Shown here one piece after another: positions 47,540 to 59,128 of a DNA stretch of 64,000 nucleotides; the first letter of the stretch is position 1; each line of letters begins with the position of its first letter. Source of the stretch: Carallia brachiata (lineage: Eukaryota; Streptophyta; Magnoliopsida; Malpighiales; Rhizophoraceae). The position numbers and the translations under genes were made by a program. Location of the stretch: the NCBI GenBank assembly GCA_021464245.1, contig JADCRB010000019.1, positions 3,819,370 to 3,883,369 of the forward strand, given 5' to 3'. The notes beneath the pieces were generated by a model. It was not told where the DNA came from. It saw only the letters and a program-made list of their open reading frames with translations, and did no database searches.

Positions 47540-48180
47540 AAAAGGGGCTAGTGGGAACGGCAGAAACATGAAGTGTAGGAGAACAGCAATATCAGTTGTA
47601 GTGGGAAGCAGCTGAAACTTCTCCTCACAGCTGGCAGCTTGAAAGCAGCAAGAAAAGTCATCAATTACAGCTGCAAGCTGGAGAAGTTCCTGTCCAGCAT
47701 GTGCAGCACCTTCAACACCAAGAAATCTGCAGCAATAAGAGGACGACAGCAGCTACCAAATCAGCTGCAAGTGCCTCCTCCTAAGAGAACCAATCAAGAA
47801 CAACAAATTGCAGCAACTTTATTGTGAGGATTAAATGCATTGGAATGCTAAATTTTCCTGTAAAAACTTGACAGCTAAATCAAGTGTTCGGATGTTATAT
47901 GAATTGAACAATAAATGAATGAAAAGATAGAGTTCTTGTTGCTGCAAAAATTTTCTGTGGTTAAGAAACAGAGAAAAATTTTCTGTGGTTGTGCTCTTCA
48001 TCTTCCCTAAACCAGAATTTCATAGAGAACATTCATCAACCTTCAACTTGTAACAGATATATTGCATTACTTAGCTAAGAAATAAACTATTCAGCAGTAA
48101 CTTCATACAAATTTATTGCTTATGATATATAGTAACTGAATCATGCCAAATATGTTTATGCAAACAACACTCTTCATTTT
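47540..48180 (+). other. GCAGC-rich stretch of unknown nature
   Basis: 47580-47825 is unusually rich in GCAGC/GCTGC and differs in base make-up from its AT-rich surroundings; it has a 62-codon open frame (47639-47827) with no family. 47950-48000 repeats AAAATTTTCTGTGGTTA twice. It may be part of an old retroelement leader. Nothing further can be supported up to 48180. Confidence 0.35.
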
Positions 48181-48419
48181 GAGGCAGCACCATATATTTG
48201 TCAGCAGTGATCGAGATGCATGAGACTTCTTCTCATCCAAAAACACCTTAGACAACCTACAAAAGTCGAAGTAACCGCCAAAATTAAAGAATGGCAGAAG
48301 AAAGTGAGTGGTGTTGTGTAATCTTATGATAACCTCGTACTAGGGACACCTTTGAAACTAACAGATTCCCGAGTTCTAGGCTATGGCTCCAATTATCGGC
48401 TTAGGGCTTTTTTTTGTCG

Positions 48420-48449
48420 GGGGGGGTGCGGCGGGGAGGGGGGACGGGG
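48420..48449. repeat. G-rich tract
   Basis: GGGGGGG-T-GCGGCGGGGAGGGGGGACGGGGG; at least four G-runs, so it could form a G-quadruplex on the + strand. Confidence 0.6.
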
Positions 48450-48737
48450 GTGGAAGTTAGAGAAAAAAGAAAAAGATAAGAGTAATATTTCACAATTATT
48501 TAAAAAAATTGTGACTATATATTAGAAATTTTTTTTAAAAAAAGTCAGAAAAGGTCTAAAGAAATCAAATAATTACTACCTACTTCATATGTGAGTGTAA
48601 CTAAATCATTAGACTTTAACGAAATTTAAATCCTGACCACAATGTCAAATGTTTAGATCATTTACTAATCTAACCACACAAATGATGTATCAAGACTTTC
48701 ATTTCATCAAAACAACAAAGAGCAAATATACATGTTC

Positions 48738-48909
48738 TGGGCATTTTTGTGTTGGATGGTGTTTCGGTTGAAACTGCGATTGATATTTTTAAAACAAAAA
48801 TTAATATTTTTGAAATACTTGTTATTTTTATATTTTAAAAATATCAGTCTTTTTTCAAAAATATCAATCGCAGTTTTACTCACGATACCAACTGACACAA
48901 AAACACTTG
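48738..48909. mobile_element. MITE-like palindrome 1
   Basis: Left TTTTTGTGTTGGATGGTGTT...AAACTGCGATTGATATTTTT matches the complement of the right end (...ATATCAATCGCAGTTTTACTC...AACTGACACAAAAA). Arms of about 80 nt with very short spacer. It lies in an intron of the pseudogene. Confidence 0.6.
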
Positions 48910-48969
48910 GGATACCAACGTTTTTTTAACAAGAAAAATGAAAAATGTAGAAAAAAAAATTGGTATCCT

Positions 48970-49143
48970 AAGTAAATTTGTCTTGAATTTTGTCTCGATT
49001 AAAACTGCAATTGATATTTTTAAAACGAAAATTAATATTTTTGAAATATTTGTTATTTTTACATTTAAAAAACTATCAATTTCATTTTAAAAATATTAAT
49101 CACAACTTTAATCGAAATACCGCCAAGAACAAAAATCGCTTAG
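48970..49143. mobile_element. MITE-like palindrome 2, same family
   Basis: A second inverted-repeat unit with the same inner blocks (ACTGCAATTGATATTTTTAAAAC, AATTAATATTTTTGAAAT, complement AATATTAATCACAACTTTAATCG). It is more diverged than the first and sits 60 bp from it. Confidence 0.55.
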
Positions 49144-51224
49144 ACAGAAATGCTTGCTCCAAAATATATGGCCATGGGATGAATCATATACCTTATTAGA
49201 GCATCTTACCGGGGCTCGGAGGAGCCGGTACTCAGATTTACATTTGAGAATGGTTTATTTAACAGCTTCTGACCCACAGTCAGAAGATTCTTCAAGTTTT
49301 TTTTTCCGTGGGGGCATCCATAGCTGTCAACGCTCCTGTAAGTGAATCGTCCTACATGTATTTTTGGTAGACAATAATATTATTAAGGAAAAGGGTAAAT
49401 GATTATGGTCTGACCATTTATGGTTCGATAATTATTTGTAATGAAACAGTAGTTATTTTTTGTGTAATAATAATAATAAAACGTGTAATAAAAAAATGAT
49501 GATTTTTTTTTTAATTTTTATTACACATTTTATAAACGTGGTTGCAAAAAGTTTCTGACTTGTTGCATTATGGACAATTTCTCAAGTAGATTTGTTGGGC
49601 CATGTAATGGGACTCGAAGGAAAAATAATCAATATGTGTTCCACAAGTAATAAACCCAGCGCAACCACAAGAAAGTCTTAAACAATTTTCGGGCACAAGT
49701 GCTGCCATTTTGCACGTATATTGAGCGGGTGTACGTGAATGGAAAAACTAATAGAGGACTAGTACTCCTTGGCAACATTTGAAAAAAATATACAACATGA
49801 GACAAGTGAATAGATAATCATATCAAGAACATACGGGAAGTAGGGAAGCTTATAGGTTTATAAGTTAGACCTAATACAGAGTTTACACTTCAGGTTCTAA
49901 AGTGATACCATTTAAATTTAAATTTAATTTTTTTTTAAAAAATATTATAATATTGCTCTATGCACGTAGTAAGATCCTTTTTGGTTTTTGAGGGGTTGTC
50001 GAAGTCTGAGTATGTAGCATATATACACGGGTACATTTTAAAGAATTCCATATATAAACATTTGTTACAGTTCAAAAAAAAAAAAAAAAATCATATCAAG
50101 AATGCCCTGTCGTTGTGCTTGTACTATATATATCTCTGCTGGAATTTAATTTCAGAAAAAAATCATATCATATTCACCAAGAGATTTATGTCCTCTTGTT
50201 CCTTTGGTTTATTTCTTGGGAATAATGGATAGTTTTTCGTCACCTTGTTGGATTGAAAAATAATTTAATACCTGAATTCGAATGTAATTATCTTCCGAGT
50301 GAAAGGCTTGAAAAAGATTGGTCATGTGAATGTCAATGATGTCAGCACTAGCATGCGTGACACTGTCTATCAATGGATTGGAACCTTTACTACTTAACCC
50401 ACCCAATATGGCCCACTTAGCAGATTCTTGAGCTGAATATTTTTCTTCATTTTTAGATGCACCAGCTCCTAAGGATAGAACCATAAATCAAGCGTACTCG
50501 GCTGGCTTAATGCTCTTGAAGTCCTTGCTCCCGCTGTTGATTTCTTTGATCACTTCATTTATTGCAACAAATGCCTAGAAGAATTTAAACATTGATATAA
50601 GAATTTTCGATTGCAACCTAATTTTTATGTATAACTAGAAAAAGTTTCTCATAATGACCAACCGTTGAAGTACCAGATTGTTTGCAGTATTGTTTGCAGC
50701 CAAACCGCCATCAATGAAATTGAATTCTCTCACTTTTCCTGTTGGACTTTGGGTTTCAAAAAAATGGGCCGGAAGATAAGTTGGGGCAGCTGACGTTCAA
50801 ATGCATATGTCCGACTACTGGGCATCCAAGCTTGGATCATTTTTCACCTAGGCAATAAAACCTCATGTGATGTGACGTCCCTTGTTGATCGGAAACACAA
50901 CAGAAGACATTCTTGGCAACGATTGCATGTGACGCAATCACTAAACGTACTTATGTAGTCAGATTTGAAATGCAAACATACACGTTTGGACAAAAAAAAA
51001 AAGGTGTTTGAATGATTTCAAATAAAAAAAATGATGTTTCAGAAGTTTAGGGTATTCTTTATGTGGGTAATTTTGTACCTCGTAGCTGGAGAAGATTGTA
51101 GGTTAGAGGCGCTTGAGGTCAAAGGTAGGGATCACAACATTTGTTAATGTCTGATGCAATCGTTTATCCCCTAGTTTTTCCTTGATAGTCTTATGCAAAT
51201 ACTTGCCATCGTACTTTGGTCGTG

Positions 51225-51465
51225 CTAAGAAATTACCGAGTTTTTCAGTAGCATGTCCCACGAGAGATCTATATTGCACAAGGAACTTAAAGAGTGTAAA
51301 TCCAATTAGCTATCTAAAGGTATTTAAATTTAATCTAGGAAATTATCGATTACTAAAGATTAACTATTTTTGGTCAATATATTAATTTTTTTTCTTTGTC
51401 CTTTAGAATTAGTAATATTACAAGAAACCTAGTGATCAAGTGCACACATTATGTTATGAAAATGG
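51225..51465. other. Short non-coding stretch between pseudogene 1 and the Copia nest
   Basis: Nothing recognisable beyond remnants of a patatin intron. Confidence 0.4.
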
Positions 51466-51690
51466 GCAGTAGAAATAAGGAAATATAAGCAACAAAATAG
51501 AGAAGGTAGAAAGAAAATAATAAATAGACACACAGAATAATATGGTTCGCTTTATAGTCTATGTCTACGGGCGAAGATAAACTAAAAATATTTATTAACA
51601 AAGCAAATAGGAGATATTACGGTGTCACTTTAAAGATTCAGAATATCCACAAGTCTAATATACTCAAATTGACACTCACTCCTTTTGCAT
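51466..51690 (-). repeat. Copia A 3' LTR, left piece
   Basis: Aligns along its length to 58536-58760 (GAGAAGGTAGAAAGAAAA, AATAAATAGACA, AATATTTATTAACAAA, CCCAAATTGACACTCACT-type blocks). It is interrupted at TGCAT by Copia B. Confidence 0.8.
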
Positions 51691-51942
51691 TGTTACCAGA
51701 ACAGATGCCTTGATTAGTTCTTTGGCTTAATCTGTTGTGTTGTTCATATTGTTCTTTATAGTTATCTGCTATTTCCCCGACACTTGAAGTGATCATGTTG
51801 CTGTCTCACTTGTATGCTCGGGCTAGAGCCTTTTCTCTATTTATACACTGTATAGTTCATAAAAAAAATGCTTAAGTGAATATAACACAATTTTTCCAGT
51901 TGACTGTTCTTCCTTTTTAATCATTCTTCAGCAATTTTGTCA
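51691..51942 (+). repeat. Copia B 5' LTR
   Basis: Starts TGTTACCAGAACAGATGCC and ends ATTTTGTCA; partner of 56473-56723, sharing CTTTGGCTTAATC, TGTTGTTCATATTGTTCTTT and the leader CTATTTATACACTGTATAG. Confidence 0.9.
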
Positions 51943-52355
51943 TGGTATCAAAACTCATGGCAGACACCAGTGCCAATCCTCTAAATACCTCTACTTTTTC
52001 CTCCTCTACATCATCTCTTTTGTCCACCACCTCCAATGGTACACCCATTACTTCTCCAGTGATTGCATCTTCTCCTACTCAAGCACACCACACATTTATT
52101 ATTAAATTAACTCAACATAATTATATAGCCTGGAAGACACAATTTATTTCGCTTCTAAACTATCAAAATCTAAATGGTTTTATTGATAGGACCAATCCAC
52201 CACCTATAAGGGAAATTTACCCAGATGCTTCTTCTTCTTCTACTTCCTCGACTACCCTTATTCCCAACCCAAAATATGCCACCTGGTTCAAAAAGATCAG
52301 ATGCTTATGTGTTGGCTCCTTTCCTCTTTATTTGAACATGTCTTCTCCTAGATAA
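51943..52355 (+). pseudogene. Copia B gag N-terminal part
   Basis: Ser/Thr-rich start, then the plant Copia gag signature FIIKLTQHNYIAWKTQFISL and NLNGFID. The open frame ends at 52355, well short of a whole gag; decayed pieces follow to about 52850. Confidence 0.85.
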
Positions 52356-52849
52356 TTGGATTTCCTTCCTCCAAGCAAGTATGAGATGCATTAAATCAGG
52401 TCTTTAGTTCCATCTCTTAAAATCGCCGACTACAATTACATATTGACTTCAGGAATTCAAACACAACGATCTCTCTATATCACAATACCATAAGCGTGCA
52501 AAGGCACTTGCAGATAAAATCAGTGCAGCAGGCTGCCCTTTATTATTAGCCGAATTCAATTCTATTATTTATAAGAACATAGGCAATGAATTTTACCCTA
52601 TTATCACGAAACTAAACCAAAGACCTAAGCTTGTTTCCTTTCATGAGCTATATGATCATCTAGTGGCTCATGAAATCTTACTTCGCAGCCAATTGCAAAC
52701 TTGACTATCAAACCATCCACAACACCACGACCTCCATCCAATCTACCGACAGCTCCACTACTTCCCACACCACCACACCCTTCATTCACTCCACGACTTC
52801 CCATGGGGACAACTCCAAGCATGTCGCGACCATGGGGCCCTTGTCAAAT

Positions 52850-54700
52850 CTATGGCCTTTGCATCGAACCACAGTTCGTTTCTAGGCCACTACATCCCTT
52901 GGATTGCTGACTTAGGCGCTAATTATCACGTCACTTCTGACTTAGCTAGCTTACACTTGGATTTCAATTTCTCAGGGGGTGAAATTTTGCAGCTTGCAAA
53001 CGGTCATGGTGTGCCAGTCTCACATATTGGTTCTCAAGCTATTCTCTATAACATTGTCCTTTTCCTTTTTGATATTACATTGCATGTTCTTTCAATTAAA
53101 TCACCCTTACTTTTAGTCTAAAAATTTGCTACCGATAATGATTACTTCTTTGAATTTCACCCATCTGTCTATCTTGTTAAGGATTCAATAACCAAAGAAA
53201 TTCTACTTCGAGGACCAAGTGACAATGACTTGTACAAGTTGCCAAAGTTGGTTTCCAAACCCTAGGCGTATCATGTGGAACCATTATCCTTGGAAGACTG
53301 ACATAATAGACTACGACATACTGCTTACCCCACTATTTCTTCCATTGTCAAAAGTTATGAGTGGTCTGTGTCTGCCAATAATCATTCTCTATTATGTTCT
53401 TCGTGTTAAAAGGGTAAATTAGCCTGAATAACGATAGCTAGTGTCAACCATAGGAGTCAATTTCCATTTGATATTGTTCATTCTGATATCTGTGGCGCTT
53501 CCCTGATAGTGTCAATTGATGGCTTCTGTTATTTTGTTATTTTTGTTGATGATTTTGATTGATATACTTGTTTTTTCCTGTTAAAAAATCGCAGTGATTT
53601 ATTTCAAATCTTTCTCAATTTTAATAATTTTGTTGAGCATCAATTTGATGCTAAAATAAAGGCCTTTCACTCAAATTAGGGTGGTAAATACCGAAAACTA
53701 AACAAATTTCAACAACATGGCATTCATCACCATTTAGCATGTCCACATACCCACGAGCAAAAAGGCATATTAGAGAGAAAACTATGGTACATAGTTGACA
53801 CTAGCCTCACTTTTCTTAGCCATAGTCATGTTCCCTTTAAATACCGAGTACATGCCTTTAATATAGCTGTAGGTACAATGAATTACCTTCCTACGCTAAT
53901 TTTAAAAAATTAAAATCTTCATTTTCGATTTTTCTCTAAAAATCCAAATTACAACTAATTTGAAGTCTTCGATTGTTGTGTCCTTCCCTTGCTCCTCCAT
54001 ACAACAAAAATAATTTTTCTTTTAGGACTAAGGTCTGTGTTAATTTGGGGCCATCATCTAATCATCATGGTTTTAGGTGTTTTAAATATCAGTCAAGCAA
54101 AATTTTTGTAGCACACTACCTATGTTTTCATAAAAAATATTTTCCTTTCAAAGACTCACAATGTGCTCAAGATTGCTAAAACCGCACAACTACAGAGACA
54201 AAATCTTGGCTTCGTGTACAAGTTGCTCCACTTGGTCCCACAATACCAATTGCATTTATTTTTCCTTCCCACTGAAGCTCGATTCCTCTAAAAAATATCC
54301 AACACACACAAAGTCCTAAGACCATTCAACCTCTTTCACCCACTATCCAATCTTTAAACAAACTCGATAAGTCCCAATCCCCCATACAATGCACACAAAA
54401 TCCTAAGACCATTCAACCTCTTTCGCCCACTATCCAATTTTTAAACTAACTCGATAAGTCCCAATCCCCTTTACAACGTCTCTTGCAACAACCCCAATCT
54501 TCCACAAGCTTCTTGAATAAGAAACAGCTCGACTTATCCCTAACATCAATCTGTCTCGCTAGTTTTTAGCAACAACCCTGTAAAATCCCGAATATCAGAT
54601 AGCTCCTATTTTTACTAAATCCAATCAATCCTTCCCTCCAATGTTACCCTGAACCTCATCTCCTTCGCCGACTTGACAAGCACCAGTTCCTATCTCTTCC
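52850..54700 (+). pseudogene. Copia B protease and integrase remains
   Basis: A protease-like WIADLGANYHVTSD (usual D-S-G replaced by D-L-G) at about 52898-52940 and ILQLANGHGVPV downstream. Integrase traces occur near 53460-53700 (FDIVHSDI..., then the FHSN..GGKY block with changes). It is broken in many places. Confidence 0.7.
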
Positions 54701-54718
54701 TCACCATCCTGTCTGCCT

Positions 54719-55600
54719 TTGTTACCCATACAACCTCTCTTCAAGAGTCATGTTCTCAAGCCTGTTGTGGGCCTAACAAAATATCGTACCACTCAAAACT
54801 CGCCTAACTTGCCTCCATCCCCCCCAAAGCCACATAGAGCACACCCCATGACTCTCCGATCAACCACTTCCCATCCAAATTCCCTTCTCACCTATAAAGC
54901 ATCATCTTCTTCTATAACCATAGATTACAAATATACGGAACCCATTACGTTTAACCAGGCCAAACACTACCTTGAATGGCGCCATGCCATGGATGAAGGG
55001 ATTAAAGCCTTGAAAAATAATCACACGTGGGACTTGGTACCTCTTTCACTGAATGCCAATGTTGTTGGGAACAGGTGGTTATTCCACATCAAACACAATA
55101 CTGCACGTAATATTGAGCAATACAAAGCCCACTTAGTGGCCAAGGGCTTTAGCCAACATAAGGGGATAAACTACCATGATACCTTTAGTCCAGTAGTAAA
55201 ACCAACTACAATCCACACTATTCTTACACCGCCAATTTAAAATAACTCGGTTCTACGACAACTTGACATATCTAATGTGTTCCTTATGGTAACCTTTTTG
55301 AAGAGGTGCATATGTCTCAGCCACAAGGACTTGTTGATGCTCAATGCCCACATTTTGTGTGCCGTCTCAAGGGTCATTATGGCTAAAGCAAGCCCCTCGT
55401 GCATAGTTACTTGCCTAGTGAATTTCTTGCATAGCGTGCAATTTATAGGATCACGGGCTGAATCTTCTTCATTTATTTACAATAGAGATGGTTATCAAAT
55501 TTTTGCACTCATCTATGTAGATGATATTATTGTTACAGGGTCTAACTCAACTTTTGTAGATTTTTTTATAACAAAATTGTAGGTAGAAATTCCTATAAAG
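54719..55600 (+). pseudogene. Copia B reverse transcriptase remains
   Basis: 54940-55240 reads EWRHAMDEGIKALKNNHTWD, VGNRWLFHIK and KGFSQHKGINYHDTFSPV, the usual Copia RT start. The active-site YVDD in ALIYVDDIIVTGS is at about 55510-55545, in a different frame. Confidence 0.88.
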
Positions 55601-56029
55601 GACCTTGGGGATCTCAACTTCTTTTCTAGGCATTGAGTTTGTCCGACAGCTAGACGGCCTCATTCTGTGTCAAGAAAAGTATGTCTGTAATTTGCTACAC
55701 CACACAAGGATGTCAGACTCCAAATCTTGTTTCTCACTGATGGCCACTGCTCAATTGTCCATGCAGTAAAGTATAGTTCTAACTGATAGAAGCAAGTATA
55801 GGGCAACAGTTGGTGCACTACAATATCTCACACTAACAAGGCCATACATTTCATTCACTATGAATCACCTCTATCAGTTGATGGACTTTCTTATTGACGA
55901 TCACTGGAAGGCTGTCAAGAGGATTCTACGATATCTTAATGGGATGTCCTCATTAGGACTATTCATTAAGAGATCTTCTAAGCTGCAACTGCGTTGCTTT
56001 GCTGACAGTGACTAGGGTGGCTATTCTGA

Positions 56030-56472
56030 TGATAAGAGATCAACTAGTGGGTATGCTATTTATCTTGGGTCTAATTTAGTCTCATGGCAAGCAAAGAAAC
56101 AACCCACTATATCTTACTATTGTACTAAAAATGAATACAAGGCCTTCGCAAATGCTACTGCTGAAACAATGTGGATCTGCTCCTTGCTACAAAAACTTGG
56201 TTTCTCTCTTTCATATCCCACCACATTATGGATTGATAGTGTTGGTACAATCTACATGAGTGCGAATCTTGTTCTCCATGCACGCACTAAACATGTCGAG
56301 CTTGACTACCATTTTGTTAGAGAGCAAGTTGCTAGCCACATATCCAAGTCTGATATATCTCCATGCAAGACTAGATTGCAGATGTCCTCACTAAAGCACT
56401 ATCGACTACTCTATTTCTTGCACTACGATCCAAGCTTCGCCTACATGTTCGCCCGGCATCAGCTTGCAGGGG
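56030..56472 (+). pseudogene. Copia B RNase H remains
   Basis: Blocks STSGYAIYLGSNLVSWQAKK and HARTKHVELDYHFVREQV mark the Copia RNase H end, followed by the polypurine stretch and the right LTR. Confidence 0.85.
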
Positions 56473-56723
56473 GGTTAGTAAAATAGATGCTTTGATTAAT
56501 TCTTTGGCTTAATCCATTGTGTTGTTCATATTGTTCTTTATAGTTATCTCCTATTTCCCCAAAACTTAAAGTGACCATATTGCTGTCTCACTTCTATGGT
56601 CAGGCTAGAGCCTTTTTCTACTTATACACTGTATAGTTTGTAGAAGAATGCTTTAGTGAATATAACACAATTTTTCCAGCCGATTGTTCTTTATTCTTTA
56701 ATACTTCTTCAACAATTTTGTTA
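56473..56723 (+). repeat. Copia B 3' LTR
   Basis: Begins GGTTAGTAAAATAGATGC (TG start mutated to GG) and ends ATTTTGTTA (CA end mutated to TA); partner of 51691-51942. Confidence 0.9.
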
Positions 56724-57090
56724 TGCACCGACAAATGCAAACCTCACAAACACATAAAGAGTATAGGATTTTAAACTGAAAGAGCTACATTTGCTCTAAA
56801 TGCTTATGAATCTCTCTCGGTGGTACCTATAACCATTAGAAGGCCATGCGTATATATTCATATTGGCCAAGACTATCAAATGAAGAATGTCTAGATGCTC
56901 TCTGCACATGAGTTAATTGAAATTAATATGCATTTACCATCCTTATCCAACAACCCATGCCCATTGTTGGAAGTTCTATACAAGTTGATTGCATGAATGC
57001 AAGGATAGTCAGCTTGCATGACCATGAACTATATGGGCAGGTATTTGCTGCAATATTTTTTTTTTTACACAATTCGAAGCATTTGTAATA
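56724..57090 (-). repeat. Copia A 3' LTR, right piece
   Basis: Aligns with 58761-59128 throughout (CTCTCGGTGGTACCTATAAC, GGCCAAGACTATCAAATGAAGAA, CATGAGTTAATTGAAATTAAT). Confidence 0.85.
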
Positions 57091-57487
57091 AATCTCCACC
57101 TTGACTCTAATTAGATTAGGTAGCAACGAAACAAAATTCTCTCTAGCAAGTCATCTCCAAGGGCTTAATAGCACCTCTTAATTTATATCAGATCCAACGG
57201 AAGACTTAAACTAGACCGTTGGAATATTAACATAATCCATTAATAAACAAGATAAAATACCAGCAGCTCCACCTACAACGGGAACACATCGCAGCACATA
57301 AAGACCTCCAATTTTATTAGCTTTCGGAAAAAATCAGAGAATCTTTGATAATAGTCAAAATTCCACCCTAAGCTGAAAACACGTACCTAGTAGCATCAAG
57401 GGTACCCAAAGAGATGATATTCCTTTTCAGTTTTGGAATGTGCCACACATCATAGAGAGTTCTCAATGTCTCGTCAAACATCTTGAT

Positions 57488-58238
57488 TTAGGCGGTACCT
57501 GTTCCAGCAACAAAATAAGATGTATTGTTCCCCATGAATACAACTCCACTTGCAACGGATTTATAAGTGGAAAACCATTCCTTAATAGGAGTCATATGGT
57601 GGGAACAACTAGAGTCTAAGATCCATTCAGATTCGAATCTTACACCATAACTGTTTGTAACAATGAGAACCTCGACACCAAAATCACCTTCTGGGAAAGT
57701 AGCTTCTTTGGAGTTAGCATCATTTTGCTGCTTATTTTTCAGTTTAGAACACTCAAACTTAATGTGTCCCTTCTTGTGACAATAATTACAGGTCAAATTT
57801 TTATGTTTAGATTTAGACCTGGATCCAAAATTGTCACTACTGGAGCTTACATCGCTGAACTTCCCTCTTGTGAGCAAAGCATCTGCTAGACCGTCAGACC
57901 TTTCGCTAGATAGTTCTTGATCAATAAGCTTTTTAAACAAAAAGCCGCTTTGATAGCTGCGAGAGAAATGGTCTCTTTACTATAAAGCAGTGTCTCTCAA
58001 AAATTCCTGTAAGAGGGAGGCAAGGAACATAAAGGTCGTAAGGCCTTATCTTCATCTTTGATCTCGATATCAATGGATTCGAGATCCATAATGATGGAAT
58101 TGAACAATCAAGATGGGACTTGATTGGTGTGTCTTCTGCCATTCGAAGGAGATACAGACGATGCTTCAAGTGCAGTCTATTAGTGAGGAATTTAGTCATG
58201 TATGAAGACTCTACTTTTTTTTTTTTCCATAATCCCAT
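57488..58238 (-). pseudogene. Copia A gag and protease start
   Basis: 57940-57488 holds a CCHC zinc knuckle, CNYCHKKGHIKFEC, and the protease start WILDSSCSHHMTP typical for Copia. An upstream gag part lies at 58238-57933 in another frame. Its sequence is unlike Copia B, so A and B are different families. Confidence 0.85.
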
Positions 58239-58535
58239 AGCTGTCTTTTCCTAGATGACTTCGCGCAAAATTTCATAAGCACAATTGAATTGTACCAAGC
58301 GCTTTTGCATCTATGTCTTTTTTTTTTTTTTTTTTTTCTGATCTGCAGTCATCGTCTCAGACATTCTTTCTTTTCCCAACAAGCATTTTGCAAACCAGCT
58401 TGAGTTAAGATAGTAGTCATATTGACTTGCCACAACAGAAAACTGATTTTGTGATCGAACTTCTCAATTTCAGATTTTGTTGATGTCATATGTAGAGTCC
58501 TCAAGAATAAAGCTAAACAGCTCTGATACCAGTTT

Positions 58536-59128
58536 ATAGCAGAAATGAGGAAAGATATGCAACAAAATAGAGAAGGTAGAAAGAAAAGAATAAATAGACA
58601 TACAGAGTTATGTGATTCGGTTTATAACCTATGCCCACCGATGAAGATAGACTAAGAATATTTATTAACAAAACAAATAAGAGATATTACAATGTCACTC
58701 TAAAAGCTAACAATACCCAAAATCCTAATATACCCAAATTGACACTCACTTTTTTTTGCACCAACAAATACAAACCTCACAAACACACAAAGAATGGGGG
58801 ATTCTAAGCTGAAACAGCTATACTTACTCTAAATCCCTCTGATCCTCTCTCGGTGGTACCTATAACTATTAGAAGGCCATCAATATATATTCATATCGGC
58901 CAAGACTATCAAATGAAGAAGGTATGGATGCTCTCTACGCATGAGTTAATTGAAATTAATCTGCATGTGCCATCCTTATCCCACAACCCATGCCCATTAT
59001 TTGAAGTGCCCTACAAGTTGATCGCATTAATGCATGGATAGTCAACTTGCATGGTCATTAAATATATGGGCAGCTATCTGCTACAATTTTTTTTTTCTTT
59101 TTACACAATTCTTGACATCCGTAATACA
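58536..59128 (-). repeat. Copia A 5' LTR
   Basis: Uninterrupted partner of the split LTR. It ends GTAATACA on + and carries the TTTTTTTTGCACCAAC site where the other copy received Copia B. Confidence 0.85.

Larger units (their letters stand above)
48181..51224 (-). pseudogene. Patatin-like pseudogene 1, exons 3-7 only
   Basis: Minus-strand exon remnants: exon 3 51224-51079 (RPKYDGKYLH, VIPTFDLKRL then a stop), exon 4 about 50850-50668 (stops, still [13 protein letters not shown] and [10 protein letters not shown]), exon 5 50574-50272 (303 nt as in the intact genes, one TGA before VLSLGAGASKN), exon 6 49351-49205 (frameshift at an A run), exon 7 48256-48181. Exons 1 and 2 with the oxyanion loop and the catalytic Ser are not found anywhere to the right; Copia elements begin 240 bp beyond exon 3. 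No active enzyme is possible. Confidence 0.88.
51691..56723 (+). mobile_element. Copia element B, full length but decayed
   Basis: LTRs 51691-51942 and 56473-56723 (252 and 251 bp). Flanks TGCAT and TGCAC form a 5-bp target duplication with one change; the undamaged partner LTR of Copia A reads TTTGCAC at this site. Primer site TGGTATCAAAAC starts at 51943, and a G-rich polypurine stretch CTTGCAGGGG precedes the right LTR. Gag, protease, integrase, RT and RNase H remains follow in Copia order on +, all with stops and frameshifts. Confidence 0.9.
51466..59128 (-). mobile_element. Copia element A (minus strand), internally deleted and split by Copia element B
   Basis: Its 3' LTR is in two pieces (51466-51690 and 56724-57090) and its 5' LTR is 58536-59128; the joined pieces total about 592 bp against 593 bp. 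A Met-tRNA primer site (TGGTATCAGAGC on the minus strand) is at 58535-58524, and a polypurine stretch AAGGTGGAGATT abuts the other LTR near 57102-57091. Only 1.4 kb of interior is left, with gag and the start of protease; integrase, RT and RNase H are gone. Target duplication was not resolved. Confidence 0.8.

Noticed and set aside
48707..49199. Small ORFs of 63-69 codons on both strands
   Set aside because: They come from the palindromic MITE-like units, which gives similar Phe/Leu/Ile/Lys-rich translations in both directions.
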